Shown: positions 24,996 to 34,504 of the stretch, in pieces
How the letters are laid out: each line of letters begins with the position of its first letter
How positions within the stretch are numbered: position 1 is the first letter of the stretch
Origin: Proteiniborus ethanoligenes
GTDB taxonomy: Bacteria > Bacillota > Clostridia > Tissierellales > Proteiniboraceae
Direction of reading: 5' to 3'
Assembly (NCBI RefSeq): GCF_900107485.1
Contig: NZ_FNQE01000001.1
Location: 1-64,000, forward strand
DNA: 64,000 nt
The notes under the pieces: generated by a model
Database searches by the model: none
What the model saw: the letters and a program-made list of their open reading frames with translations, nothing else
Told to the model about the DNA's origin: nothing
Position numbers and translations under genes: made by a program

Positions 24996-26414
24996 ATGAA
25001 CAATCAAGAAATCGTAAATAAGCTATGGAACTTATGTAATGTACTTAGAGATGATGGAATAACATATCACCAATATGTTACTGAGTTGACTTATATATTA
25101 TTTTTAAAAATGGCAAAGGAAACAGGAAGCGAAAACAGTATTCCTGAAGAATATAGATGGGATAGACTTGTAGAAAAAGAAGGAATTGAGCTTAAAAACT
25201 TTTACAGAAAGTTACTATTGGAGTTAGGTGCAAATGGAAAGGGAAAAATTAAAGAAATCTACACCAATGCTAATTCCAATATAGATGAACCTAAAAACCT
25301 AGATAAGATAGTTAAATTTATTGATGAGTTAGATTGGTATAGTGCAAAGGAAGAAGGGCTAGGAAATCTATATGAGGGATTATTAGAGAAGAATGCTAAT
25401 GAAAAGAAATCAGGAGCAGGTCAATACTTTACTCCAAGACCACTTATTAATGTAATAGTAGAGCTAATAGACCCACAGCCGGGTGAAAGATGCAATGACC
25501 CTGCAGCTGGAACCTTTGGATTTATGATAGCAGCAGATAAATATATCAAAGATAAAACCGATGAGCTATTTGATTTAGATGAAAAATTACAAGAATTCCA
25601 AAAGAAAGAAGCCTTTACAGGATGTGAATTAGTACAGGAAACCCATAGATTAGCTTTGATGAATGCTATGTTACATGATATAGAAGGAGAAATTTACCTT
25701 GGAGATACACTATCAAATCTAGGTAAGAAAATGAAGGATTTTGATGTTGTTATGACTAACCCGCCTTTTGGTACTAAAAAAGGTGGAGAAAGGCCAACTA
25801 GGGATGATTTAACATACTTATCATCCAATAAGCAGCTAAACTTTCTACAACATATCTATCGTTCATTAAAGAAAGATGGTAAAGCTAGAGCAGCCGTGGT
25901 ATTACCTGATAATGTACTATTCCAAGATGGAGATGGTCAGAGAATAAGAGAAGATTTAATGGATAAATGTAACCTCCATACAATACTCAGACTACCTACC
26001 GGTATTTTTTATGCTCAAGGGGTAAAGACCAATGTATTATTCTTCACTAGAGGAACTACAGACAAAGATAATACAAAGGAAGTATGGTTTTATGATTTAA
26101 GAACAAACATGGAATCCTTTGGTAAGAGAAATATGCTGACAGAAGAACATTTTAAAGATTTTATAAATGCATATGAAGCTGAGGACAGAAGTAAATTAAA
26201 TGATGAAAGATGGAATAGATTTACTAGAGAGGAAATTAAGGCAAAGGGAGATAGCTTAGATTTAGGATTAATAAAAGATGAATCATTAATAGATTATGAA
26301 GATTTACCAGACCCGATAGAATCTGCAGAGGATGCAGTAGCAAAACTAGAAGAAGCCACAGACCTTCTAATGAGTGTCATAAAAGAGCTTAGACTCTTGG
26401 AGGGGGATAATTAA
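24996..26414 (+). CDS. hsdM: type I DNA methyltransferase subunit HsdM
   Basis: 472 residues, intact. It transfers methyl from SAM to adenine N6 in the site chosen by HsdS. An N-terminal helical HsdM_N domain (about 1-130) is followed by the methylase with SAM motif DPAAGTFGF (168-176) and catalytic NPPF (255-258). It overlaps hsdS by one base (TAATG). With hsdS intact and hsdR broken, the locus would still methylate DNA but not restrict it. Confidence 0.95.
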   Translation: MNNQEIVNKLWNLCNVLRDDGITYHQYVTELTYILFLKMAKETGSENSIPEEYRWDRLVEKEGIELKNFYRKLLLELGANGKGKIKEIYTNANSNIDEPKNLDKIVKFIDELDWYSAKEEGLGNLYEGLLEKNANEKKSGAGQYFTPRPLINVIVELIDPQPGERCNDPAAGTFGFMIAADKYIKDKTDELFDLDEKLQEFQKKEAFTGCELVQETHRLALMNAMLHDIEGEIYLGDTLSNLGKKMKDFDVVMTNPPFGTKKGGERPTRDDLTYLSSNKQLNFLQHIYRSLKKDGKARAAVVLPDNVLFQDGDGQRIREDLMDKCNLHTILRLPTGIFYAQGVKTNVLFFTRGTTDKDNTKEVWFYDLRTNMESFGKRNMLTEEHFKDFINAYEAEDRSKLNDERWNRFTREEIKAKGDSLDLGLIKDESLIDYEDLPDPIESAEDAVAKLEEATDLLMSVIKELRLLEGDN

Positions 26415-27778
26415 TGGCGAAGAAGACAATTGAGGAATTATTGAAGGAAGCATTGGTGCCGGTAGAAAGACAGCCTTATAAGGTGCCTGATAATTGGGTT
26501 TGGGTTAAACTTTTAGAAGGTGGAGCTGAGTGTTTAGATAAGTTTCGAAAGCCTGTAAATGCAAATGAGAGGGAAAAAAGAAGAGGAAATGTTCCTTACT
26601 ACGGTGCAACGGGACAAGTGGGATGGATAGATGATTATTTAACGAATGAAGAGTTAGTATTAGTAGGTGAAGATGGGGCACCATTTTATGAACTGCTAAA
26701 AGATAAAGCATATATTATTGATGGAAAGGCTTGGGTAAATAATCATGCTCATATACTGAAATCATACTATGGACACTATGGTAACTTATATTTGATGCAT
26801 TATTTAAATCAATTTAATTATCATGGTTATGTTAACGGAACAACAAGATTAAAACTTACACAGGGAAAAATGAAAGAGATTCCTATACCACTTTCACCAC
26901 TGCGAGAACAACAACGCATAGTAACTAAAATTGAATCTCTATTTTCTAAAGTAGATGAATCAAGAGAACTAATAGAAGAAGCAAGAGAAGGTTTTGAAAA
27001 TAGAAAAGCAGCTATTTTTGCAAAGGCTTTTAGAGGAGAATTGACAGATAAATGGAGAAAAAAGCATAATGAAGTGGAAACAGCTGAAATATTGATGAAA
27101 AAGATTCAAGAGGCAATTCATAAAAATAAGATTAGTCAATTAAAGAATATAGATGATATTATTGATATACCATATGAAGTTCCAATGAGTTGGCATTGGA
27201 TAAGACTAGGTAGTATATTGAGAGTATCTTCTGGAGACGGTTTGACTAGTAGCAATATGAATTTGGATGGTAATATTCCTGTATATGGAGGTAATGGAAT
27301 AACAGGAGTACATGATAATTATAATATAGATACGGTATCTATTATTATTGGAAGAGTTGGAGCTAATTGTGGTAACGTACATATTACCGAAGAAAAAGCT
27401 TGGATAACTGATAATGCTCTTATAGTAAAATATCCTGAAGAATATATAAATAGAAGTTTTCTATATTATTTGTTGACATATTTAGAATTAGGGCAATACA
27501 ATAGTTCATCTGCTCAACCAGTAATATCAGGGATTAAAATCTATCCAGTATTAGCACCTTTACCTCCACTAGAAGAACAACATGAAATAGTCCGTATTCT
27601 AGAGAATCTTCTATCCTTCGAATCAAAAATAGAAGAATTAACTAGGCTTGAAGAACAAATAGAACTCTTGAAAAAATCCATACTAACAAAGGCCTTTAGA
27701 GGAGAATTAGATACTAATGATCCTACAGAAGAATCAGCTATTGAATTATTGAAAGAAGTCTTAAAAGAGAAAATTTAA
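26414..27778 (+). CDS. hsdS: type I specificity subunit HsdS
   Basis: 454 residues with two target-recognition domains (about 20-160 and 250-390). Each is followed by the conserved spacer pattern: SPLREQQRIVTKIESLFSKV...AIFAKAFRGELTD and PPLEEQHEIVRILENLL...SILTKAFRGELD. The matching repeats are normal for HsdS and hold the two half-site readers apart. Recognition site cannot be predicted from sequence alone. The gene is complete, with no frame damage. Confidence 0.95.
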   Translation: MAKKTIEELLKEALVPVERQPYKVPDNWVWVKLLEGGAECLDKFRKPVNANEREKRRGNVPYYGATGQVGWIDDYLTNEELVLVGEDGAPFYELLKDKAYIIDGKAWVNNHAHILKSYYGHYGNLYLMHYLNQFNYHGYVNGTTRLKLTQGKMKEIPIPLSPLREQQRIVTKIESLFSKVDESRELIEEAREGFENRKAAIFAKAFRGELTDKWRKKHNEVETAEILMKKIQEAIHKNKISQLKNIDDIIDIPYEVPMSWHWIRLGSILRVSSGDGLTSSNMNLDGNIPVYGGNGITGVHDNYNIDTVSIIIGRVGANCGNVHITEEKAWITDNALIVKYPEEYINRSFLYYLLTYLELGQYNSSSAQPVISGIKIYPVLAPLPPLEEQHEIVRILENLLSFESKIEELTRLEEQIELLKKSILTKAFRGELDTNDPTEESAIELLKEVLKEKI

Positions 27779-27798
27779 TAAATATTATTCATAAAATT

Positions 27799-27835
27799 AA
27801 ATGCCTAAGATCCTTTATAGATCCTAGGCATTTTT
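27799..27835. terminator. bidirectional terminator between hsdS and ychF
   Basis: A 14-bp stem with one mismatch (AAATGCCTAAGATC at 27799-27812 with 27820-27833), ending in TTTTT. It serves hsdS on the plus strand and can serve ychF, which ends at 27836 on the minus strand. Confidence 0.8.
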
Positions 27836-28927
27836 CTACACATTGAATCTAAACAACACCACATCTCCATCTTGCATAACATACTCTTTTCCCTCTAACC
27901 TTACTAGTCCTTTTTCTCTTGCTTGAGGATAGCCTCCACAGCTCACAAGGTCATTATAGCTAACTACCTCGGCTCTTATAAAGCCTTTTTCCATATCTGA
28001 GTGAATCTTTCCAGCTGCTTGAGGTGCTTTTGTACCTATTTTAATAGTCCAAGCTCTAGTTTCTTTAGGTCCAGTAGTTAAAAAGCTCATAAGACCTAAA
28101 AGTCTATAGCTAGCTTTTATTAGTTTGTTTAGTCCTGATTCATGAAGACCTAAATCCTTTAAAAAGCTGTCCTTTTCTTCATCAGTAAGCTCAGACATTT
28201 CAGCCTCAATCTGTGCAGATATTATTATGACCTCTGAATTTTCTGCTTTAGCATAATCAATTACTTGTTTAACATATTCATTTTCTGGATTTGACATTAG
28301 GTCTTCTTCAGAAATATTAGCCACATATAAAATAGGCTTATATGATAGTAACCCTAACTCTTTTACAAAGCGCTTTTCTTCTTCGGTAAAATCAATAGAT
28401 CTTACAGAGTTTCCTGCTTCTATGGTTTCTTTGATAGTATTTAATATATCAAGCTCTTTTTGTAGAGTCTTATCAGACTTAACTAGCTTTTCTGTTTTTT
28501 GTATTCTCCTGTTAAGTATGTCCAAATCTGAAAGCATAAGCTCAATATTAATAATTTCAATATCGTCTATTGGACTTATTCTGCCTTCTACGTGAGTTAT
28601 GTTTTCATCTTCAAAACATCTTACTACATGGACTATTGCTTCTACCTCTCTTATATGTGATAAGAACTTGTTTCCCAACCCTTCTCCATTGCTAGCTCCT
28701 TTAACTAAGCCTGCAATATCAAAGAACTCTATAGCAGTAGGTACTTCTTTTTCAGAATTTAATAATTTTGTTAAGACCTTCAATCTTTCGTCTGGAACAG
28801 CTACTACACCTACATTAGGCTCTATAGTACAAAAAGGATAATTAGCTGATTCTGCTCCTGCGGCAGTTATTGCATTGAAGAGAGTGCTTTTACCAACATT
28901 AGGCAGCCCCACAATTCCTAGTTTCAT
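27836..28927 (-). CDS. ychF: redox-regulated ATPase YchF (Obg-like)
   Basis: 363 residues, the family length. A P-loop ATPase of the TRAFAC class that binds ribosomes and prefers ATP over GTP. Walker A is GLPNVGKST (7-15), Switch II/G3 is DIAGLVKGA, the G4 position is NISEED in place of NKxD, and a TGS domain forms the C-terminus (ETRAWTIKIGTKAPQAAGKI). Single gene on the minus strand, divergent from the sporulation lipoprotein gene. It marks the return to core genome after the restriction locus. Confidence 0.97.
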   Translation of the reverse strand: MKLGIVGLPNVGKSTLFNAITAAGAESANYPFCTIEPNVGVVAVPDERLKVLTKLLNSEKEVPTAIEFFDIAGLVKGASNGEGLGNKFLSHIREVEAIVHVVRCFEDENITHVEGRISPIDDIEIINIELMLSDLDILNRRIQKTEKLVKSDKTLQKELDILNTIKETIEAGNSVRSIDFTEEEKRFVKELGLLSYKPILYVANISEEDLMSNPENEYVKQVIDYAKAENSEVIIISAQIEAEMSELTDEEKDSFLKDLGLHESGLNKLIKASYRLLGLMSFLTTGPKETRAWTIKIGTKAPQAAGKIHSDMEKGFIRAEVVSYNDLVSCGGYPQAREKGLVRLEGKEYVMQDGDVVLFRFNV

Positions 28928-29073
28928 TTTTATCTTCCTTTCAACACTTTATGATAATCAAAATCATGCACTAGTCAATTATACACCAATATTTTTACCA
29001 CTTCAATTCAAATTAATTTTTTATTAATAAAAATATCATTAATTGGGAAACTAATATTTAGGAGGTGTTATAT

Positions 29074-29556
29074 ATGAAAAATAGAGTTCACATACTTATA
29101 TTGATCATCATTCTCTTTATTGTGCTGATTTTATCAGGTTGTCAAGCTGCTAGAAAACCTTCACCAAATAATATTATGGAAGAAGAAAATATTACAGGAG
29201 AAAGGGAGATTACTGAAGCTAACAAAGATGTAATAAAAGGCGAAGCCGTAGCAGACACTTTAGTAGATTTGACAGGAATAGATGATGCAACAGTAATGTT
29301 TTGGCACAACAAAGCCATAGTAGCAGTTAATGTATCAGAGGGAGAAGAAGGAGTAATTTCAGAAGAATTAAGAAAAAAAATAATAGATACAGTAAAGACC
29401 TTTGATGCAGAAGTTTCAGAAATAGATATAACAGCAGATAAAAAATTATTCTATAGACTTGATGATATACAGCAGGCAATGATAAGAGGAAAGCAGTCAA
29501 AAACTGTTAACCAAGATATAGAAGATATAATAAGAGCCATCGCAAAGAAAAAATAA
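29074..29556 (+). CDS. YhcN/YlaJ family sporulation lipoprotein
   Basis: 160 residues from the ATG at 29074 with AGGAGGTG 8 bases upstream. The lipobox ILSGC places lipidation at Cys23. The mature part has the YhcN/YlaJ pattern: ADTLVDLTGIDDATVMFWHN, then AIVAVNVSEG and IDITADKKLFYRLDDIQQAM. In Bacillus such proteins are made in spores and found in the inner membrane or coat. A terminator-like hairpin follows. Confidence 0.85.
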   Translation: MKNRVHILILIIILFIVLILSGCQAARKPSPNNIMEEENITGEREITEANKDVIKGEAVADTLVDLTGIDDATVMFWHNKAIVAVNVSEGEEGVISEELRKKIIDTVKTFDAEVSEIDITADKKLFYRLDDIQQAMIRGKQSKTVNQDIEDIIRAIAKKK

Positions 29557-29565
29557 GTTTTTTAG

Positions 29566-29590
29566 AATCCAGTCTTAAGATTGGATTTCT
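29566..29590 (+). terminator. hairpin terminator after the sporulation lipoprotein gene
   Basis: A 9-bp stem AATCCAGTC / GATTGGATT (one G-T pair) with a TTAA loop, followed by TCTTC. Moderate strength. Confidence 0.55.
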
Positions 29591-29657
29591 TCATATATTA
29601 TTGATTTTTAAAATAGTATTGTAGTATAACTACTATTTTGTGAGGATTTAAATAATT

Positions 29658-30851
29658 ATGAAGAAATATAATTTTCTAAATAAAAGTCTATGCTATATAT
29701 TTTTCCTAGTGTTTTTTGGATTACTCTATTTTGTATATGAGGAGCCTAAAGAAAGTGTTTTTTTAGTTCTATCAAGTATTACTGCTACATTAATTATAAG
29801 GAATAGAGATAGACTATTATCAAATAAAAAGTTTATAACAATACTAATTTATATTATTTTATCTTACATTATCTCTATTGCTTTCATTTTTTCCAGAGGA
29901 TATAAAATGGAGTTGTATTTAAATGGACTAGAACAAAAGAATAAGGGCAAGGCAGTAATGCTTGTATACGAAGGAGAAGCAGAAAAATATAATTTAAAGA
30001 AAAGCATAGCTAATATTAAGGAAGATAGGAACCTAAAAGATATAATTCTTTCTCCATTTATATTATGGTCTAAAAAAAGATATTATAATGAGCTTGGGAA
30101 AAGTGACTATAAAGAAAATACCTTAAAAGTGAAAAACCAACTACAAGACCTATTATCTGATGAATTTAAAGTATACTTATCCTACATTTATGATACTACT
30201 TATGTAGAAGAAGCTTTAATCCAGATTGTTAATGATGGATACAGAGATGTAATAATCTGTCCAGTAATTTTATCGGATGGGCAGAATCTAAGTATATTAA
30301 AATCAAGAATAGAAAAAATGAAATTGTTTAAATTAAATATTACTGTAAAATATACTGAAAGTCTATGGGACAGCGAAACTATAGAAAATTCATATGAAGA
30401 GCTTATTAGTCAGCATATAGATGATGACAACCCAGGGAATACAGGTATAGTACTAGTAGGTGAAGGGCAAAGAGGCTATAGAAAAAACAAATACTTAAAG
30501 GGATTAAAAGAAGATTCAATGTTTAGAAACAGAATTAAAACAAAATTAGCAGAATCCTACCACCTCAATGAAAATAAAATTAAGACAGGATGGTTTAATT
30601 ACATAGAACCTAATTATATGGACTCTATTAACACAATATTAGAATATAATTTAGGAAAGGTTTTGATAATATATACTAAGCCATCAGTTACTAATATTGA
30701 AAATATAATTATTACACAAAAAATACGCTCTAGGCCAGATATTCCTGAAGGAGTCAAGGTGCTGATTATAGATGGATTTTTAAAGGATTCAAAATTTATA
30801 AACGAACTGAAGAATAGGATTGAATTTACAAATTTCCAAAAATGGGAATAA
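29658..30851 (+). CDS. membrane-anchored ferrochelatase-like protein, unknown role
   Basis: 397 residues. The N-terminus (about 10-105) has three to four hydrophobic helices. The soluble part resembles the ferrochelatase/HemH fold: SPFILWSKKRYYNELGKSDY (the place of a R-Y-x-x-I-G-G-x-S-P motif), NTLKVKNQLQDLL, VYLSYIYDTTYVEEALIQIV and DVIICPVILSDGQN. The usual FSAHSLP strand with the catalytic His is replaced by VLVGEGQRG, so metal insertion is doubtful. No haem genes are nearby. It precedes the YfmF/YfmH peptidase pair by 21 bases and may be co-transcribed. The family call is by eye. Confidence 0.55.
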   Translation: MKKYNFLNKSLCYIFFLVFFGLLYFVYEEPKESVFLVLSSITATLIIRNRDRLLSNKKFITILIYIILSYIISIAFIFSRGYKMELYLNGLEQKNKGKAVMLVYEGEAEKYNLKKSIANIKEDRNLKDIILSPFILWSKKRYYNELGKSDYKENTLKVKNQLQDLLSDEFKVYLSYIYDTTYVEEALIQIVNDGYRDVIICPVILSDGQNLSILKSRIEKMKLFKLNITVKYTESLWDSETIENSYEELISQHIDDDNPGNTGIVLVGEGQRGYRKNKYLKGLKEDSMFRNRIKTKLAESYHLNENKIKTGWFNYIEPNYMDSINTILEYNLGKVLIIYTKPSVTNIENIIITQKIRSRPDIPEGVKVLIIDGFLKDSKFINELKNRIEFTNFQKWE

Positions 30852-30872
30852 ATCAATAAGGAGGTCGTGCAA

Positions 30873-32171
30873 ATGGAGTATATAAGAAAAGAAATTGGAG
30901 ATGGCATAGGTCTTAATATAATAAATACTGATAAATTTAAATCTAGTCTTTTAAGCTTTAGTTTTATAAGACCACTATCTGACGAAGAGGCTTCATTAAA
31001 CGCTTTAATACCACTAGTACTAAGGCAAGGTACTGAAAATTATAGGACTAGTATTGATATAGAAAGAAAACTTGAGGAGCTATATGGTGCAAACCTAAGT
31101 ATAGATGTGAATAAAAAAGGTGAGAAGCATATAATTAAATTTTCTATTGAGGGAGCTAATGTTGACTTTACAGGGGAAGCAGATTATGCTGTAAAACTGT
31201 TGGAAATGTTGTTAGAAATCATATACAATCCATTGCTTGAAAATGGTGCTTTCTTAGAAAAATACATATATCAGGAAAAAGAAAACATGATTAAAAGAAT
31301 AGAGAGTCGTATTAACGATAAAAAACAATATGCTGTGGAAAGATGTATAGAAGAAATGTGTAGAGGCGAAAAGTTTAGTATATATAAGTTTGGAAGTGCA
31401 GAAGATGTAAAAAAGATAACAAAAGACAATCTGTATTCCCATTATCAAAAAATGCTAAAGACTAGTTTTATAGAGATAACAGCAGTAGGTAAAGAATTTC
31501 ATTTTGAGGATAAGCTATATAAAAGCCTTGAGCTACAAAGAAATGATATTGTACATATACAAAGAGAAAATATATCAAGTAAAAAGCTAAGTGGTAAAAG
31601 TGTAATATATGAGAAAATGGATGTTAATCAGGGAAAATTAATACTAGGCTATAGAATAAACATACCTTATGAGAACCCACTGTTTAACGCCTTTATTGTA
31701 GGCAATGAAATACTTGGAGGAGGACCAAATTCTAAGCTTTTTACCTATGTTAGAGAAAGGGAAAGCCTAGCCTATTATGTATACTCGCAAATATTAAAAT
31801 ACAAATCAATTATGCTAGTTTCTTCTGGAATTGAAACAGATAAATTTGAAAAAACAAAAGAAATTATAAAAATGCAAGTGGAGGAAATAATAAAGGGAAA
31901 TTTTTCAGAAGAAGATATTAATAATGCTAAAAATTCTATAGTCACATCCATAAAAACCTTACAAGATAGCAATTATTCCCTAGCAGAATTCTACTTAACT
32001 AATGTGATATCCAAAGAAAATAAATCTTTTGATGAATATATCTATAATATATGTAAGGTTAATAGGGAGGAAATAATCAAATCTTTTAAAGATTTAAAAC
32101 TAGATACTATTTATTTCTTAACAAACGAAACAATAGAAACCAGAAGTGAGGAGAGATACTTTGAGCATTAG
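30873..32171 (+). CDS. M16 peptidase-like protein YfmF (inactive partner)
   Basis: 432 residues from the ATG at 30873, with AAGGAGG 9-15 bases upstream. M16 pitrilysin fold with both halves present (second half from about 240, GGGPNSKLFTYVRERESLAYYV). The zinc motif HxxEH is absent from the first half, as in B. subtilis YmfF. It pairs with the next, active-type gene. In B. subtilis this pair has been linked to EF-P modification and spore/cell-wall processing. Confidence 0.85.
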   Translation: MEYIRKEIGDGIGLNIINTDKFKSSLLSFSFIRPLSDEEASLNALIPLVLRQGTENYRTSIDIERKLEELYGANLSIDVNKKGEKHIIKFSIEGANVDFTGEADYAVKLLEMLLEIIYNPLLENGAFLEKYIYQEKENMIKRIESRINDKKQYAVERCIEEMCRGEKFSIYKFGSAEDVKKITKDNLYSHYQKMLKTSFIEITAVGKEFHFEDKLYKSLELQRNDIVHIQRENISSKKLSGKSVIYEKMDVNQGKLILGYRINIPYENPLFNAFIVGNEILGGGPNSKLFTYVRERESLAYYVYSQILKYKSIMLVSSGIETDKFEKTKEIIKMQVEEIIKGNFSEEDINNAKNSIVTSIKTLQDSNYSLAEFYLTNVISKENKSFDEYIYNICKVNREEIIKSFKDLKLDTIYFLTNETIETRSEERYFEH

Positions 32172-33447
32172 TATGATTATTAACAAAAGTTTAAATGAGA
32201 AAATATTAAGTGCAGAATTAAGTAATGGATTAAGAGTGTTTTGCATGCCTAAGACTAATTATGTAAGAAAACATGCTATTTATGCAACAAATTATGGCTC
32301 AAATGATAATAAGTTTATTCCAATTGGAGAAAGCAAGGAAATAATAGTCCCAGAAGGTATTGCACATTTTTTAGAGCATAAGCTGTTTGAAGAGCCTGAC
32401 GTTGATATATTTGAGGAATTTGGCAAACTGGGCTCTTATGTTAACGCATTTACTAATAACAACCAAACTGCATATCTCTTCTCATGCATAGACAAATTTT
32501 ATGAGAACCTAGAATTATTAGTTAGCTTTGTTCAGAATCCTTATTTTACGGATGAAAATGTTGAAAAAGAGAAAGGAATTATTCAACAGGAAATCAAAAT
32601 GTACAACGATGCACCTGATTGGAAAGTATATTCAAATTGCTTGTCTGGATTATATAATAGTCACCCAGTGAAAATAGATATTGCAGGCACAATAGAGAGC
32701 ATTCAAAATATAAATGTAGATTTACTATATAAATGTTATAACACATTCTATAACCCTGAAAATATGGTTTTATTTATGATTGGAGATATTGATTTTAAGA
32801 AAGCCTTAAGTATAGTTGAAGAAAGGGGAATCAAATATGAAAAGTTAAAAGAAAATATTGTCAGAGGTACAAACAATGAGCCTAGTACTATTCCTAAGAA
32901 GATAATTGAAGAAAAACAAGGGATTCACAGACCTTTGTTTAACATTGGATTTAAGGATCTAGAGCTAGGTTTTGATGGCGATAGCTTGGCGTACAAAGAG
33001 CATTGTACTAATATTTTATTAGAAGTTATATTTGGAAGCAGCTCAGATTTTTATCATGAACTTTACAATGAAGGCTTGATAAATGACAAATTTGGGTTTC
33101 AGTATGTAGGATATAGAGACTATGGATACGCAATATTAGGAGGAGAATCAGATGCTCCTAAAGAGGTTTATAACAGGATATTATCATTTGTTGAATTAAA
33201 GAAGAAAAATGGATTGCTTGAAAGAGATTTTAACAGAGCAAAAAAGAAATTAATGGGTTACCATCTTATAGATTCAAATTCAATAGATTTTATTGCTAGA
33301 AATTTCATAAATGATTATTATAATAAATATACTTTATTAAATTACTTAGAGACATTAGAAAAGATAAAAATTGAAGATGTTGAACATAGGATTAAGGACT
33401 TTTTAAATGAAAATCAGTCAGCTTTATCCATAGTAACACCAAAGTAG
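32161..33447 (+). CDS. M16 zinc peptidase-like protein YfmH
   Basis: 428 residues from a TTG at 32161 with GTGAGGAG 7 bases upstream; a longer GTG start at 32146 lies inside that site. The zinc motif H-x-x-E-H is present (AHFLEHKLFEE, His69-Glu72-His73), with the distal Glu in EKEKGIIQQEIKMY. It overlaps yfmF by 11 bases and likely forms a heterodimer with it. A hairpin terminator follows, so the pair ends a transcript before lgt. Confidence 0.87.
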   Translation: MSISMIINKSLNEKILSAELSNGLRVFCMPKTNYVRKHAIYATNYGSNDNKFIPIGESKEIIVPEGIAHFLEHKLFEEPDVDIFEEFGKLGSYVNAFTNNNQTAYLFSCIDKFYENLELLVSFVQNPYFTDENVEKEKGIIQQEIKMYNDAPDWKVYSNCLSGLYNSHPVKIDIAGTIESIQNINVDLLYKCYNTFYNPENMVLFMIGDIDFKKALSIVEERGIKYEKLKENIVRGTNNEPSTIPKKIIEEKQGIHRPLFNIGFKDLELGFDGDSLAYKEHCTNILLEVIFGSSSDFYHELYNEGLINDKFGFQYVGYRDYGYAILGGESDAPKEVYNRILSFVELKKKNGLLERDFNRAKKKLMGYHLIDSNSIDFIARNFINDYYNKYTLLNYLETLEKIKIEDVEHRIKDFLNENQSALSIVTPK

Positions 33448-33480
33448 TTTATTGACTTTATAGCTAAATAAAAATATAAT

Positions 33481-33507
33481 TAAAGCTACTAGAAAAAAGT
33501 AGCTTTA
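33481..33507 (+). terminator. hairpin between yfmH and lgt
   Basis: Perfect 10-bp stem TAAAGCTACT (33481-33490) with 33498-33507 and a 7-base A-rich loop. Short T/A tail, so it could be a weak terminator. Confidence 0.55.
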
Positions 33508-33531
33508 ATATATTATGAAGGGATGATTTCT

Positions 33532-34278
33532 ATGGACCCAGTTGCATTTGAAATATTTAATATTGAAGTAAGATGGTATGGAATAATAATTTCTTTTGGA
33601 TTATTAATGGCAGCTCTAGTTGCAATGAGAGAGGCTAAGAGAATAGGCATAAGGGAAGAAGATATTCTTGATTTGCTAATATTTGCAGTACCTTCAGCAA
33701 TTATTGGCGCTAGACTTTATTATGTTATTTTTACATGGGAACAGTACCAAGGGGACCTAATGAAAATAATAAACATAAGAGAAGGTGGGCTTGCAATACA
33801 TGGTGCACTAATTGCATCAATAATAGTTGGAATAATATTTTGTAGAGTAAAGAAAATATACTTTTGGAAGTTAGCCGATTTAGCAGGACCAAGCATTATT
33901 TTAGGTCAAGCTATTGGAAGGTGGGGCAACTATGTAAATCGAGAAGCACATGGAGGGCCAACTGATCTTCCCTGGGGAATAATAATAGAAGGGCAAAAAG
34001 TACATCCAACCTTTCTATACGAGTCACTATGGAACTTTGCTGTATTCATATTTTTATTATGGTATAAAAAAAGGAAAAAGGCTCATGGTGAAGTATTTCT
34101 ATTATATTTGTCATTGTACTCTTTAGGTAGATTCTTTATAGAAGGCTTAAGAACTGACAGCTTAATGTATGGACCCTTTAGAGTTGCACAATTAATAAGT
34201 ATAATTACAATAGTTTTATCACTTGCTATGTTTGCTATAATTAGAAAGAAATTTCCTTTAGAAAGAGATGAAATCTAA
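33532..34278 (+). CDS. lgt: prolipoprotein diacylglyceryl transferase
   Basis: 248 residues from the ATG at 33532 (MDPVAFEIFNIEVRWYG is the usual Lgt opening; GAAGGG lies about 9 bases upstream). It moves diacylglycerol from phosphatidylglycerol to the lipobox Cys of exported lipoproteins. Seven hydrophobic segments; the signature GRWGNYVNREAHGG and the IHGALIA loop are present. A strong terminator follows, so it is not part of the dcw transcript. Confidence 0.95.
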   Translation: MDPVAFEIFNIEVRWYGIIISFGLLMAALVAMREAKRIGIREEDILDLLIFAVPSAIIGARLYYVIFTWEQYQGDLMKIINIREGGLAIHGALIASIIVGIIFCRVKKIYFWKLADLAGPSIILGQAIGRWGNYVNREAHGGPTDLPWGIIIEGQKVHPTFLYESLWNFAVFIFLLWYKKRKKAHGEVFLLYLSLYSLGRFFIEGLRTDSLMYGPFRVAQLISIITIVLSLAMFAIIRKKFPLERDEI

Positions 34279-34317
34279 AACTAAAAACTTAATAACATAT
34301 ATTTGTCCTAGTTTATG

Positions 34318-34346
34318 TCAGCTATTATAAAATAGCTGATTTTTTT
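34318..34346 (+). terminator. Rho-independent terminator after lgt
   Basis: 9-bp stem TCAGCTATT / AATAGCTGA with an ATAA loop, followed by T7. Confidence 0.9.
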
Positions 34347-34446
34347 GTTGAAAAATGTAGTCTTTAGTACCATAGACCCATAAAAAAAGTTATAAATTTA
34401 TTAAAATCATGCAGGAATTCATGAAACAATATAGAAATAATACTAT

Positions 34447-34482
34447 AAAGTGGAGTAAAGTGGTACGAAGTGGGGCAAAGTG
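34447..34482 (+). promoter_or_regulatory. MraZ operator (four 10-bp-spaced boxes)
   Basis: AAAGTG occurs at 34447, 34457 and 34477, and GAAGTG at 34467, at exact 10-base intervals. This is the phased direct-repeat pattern known to bind the MraZ ring, placed 22 bases before mraZ. It indicates autoregulation of the dcw operon. Confidence 0.85.
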
Positions 34483-34504
34483 TCCTTGGAATGGAGTGTA
34501 GCTT

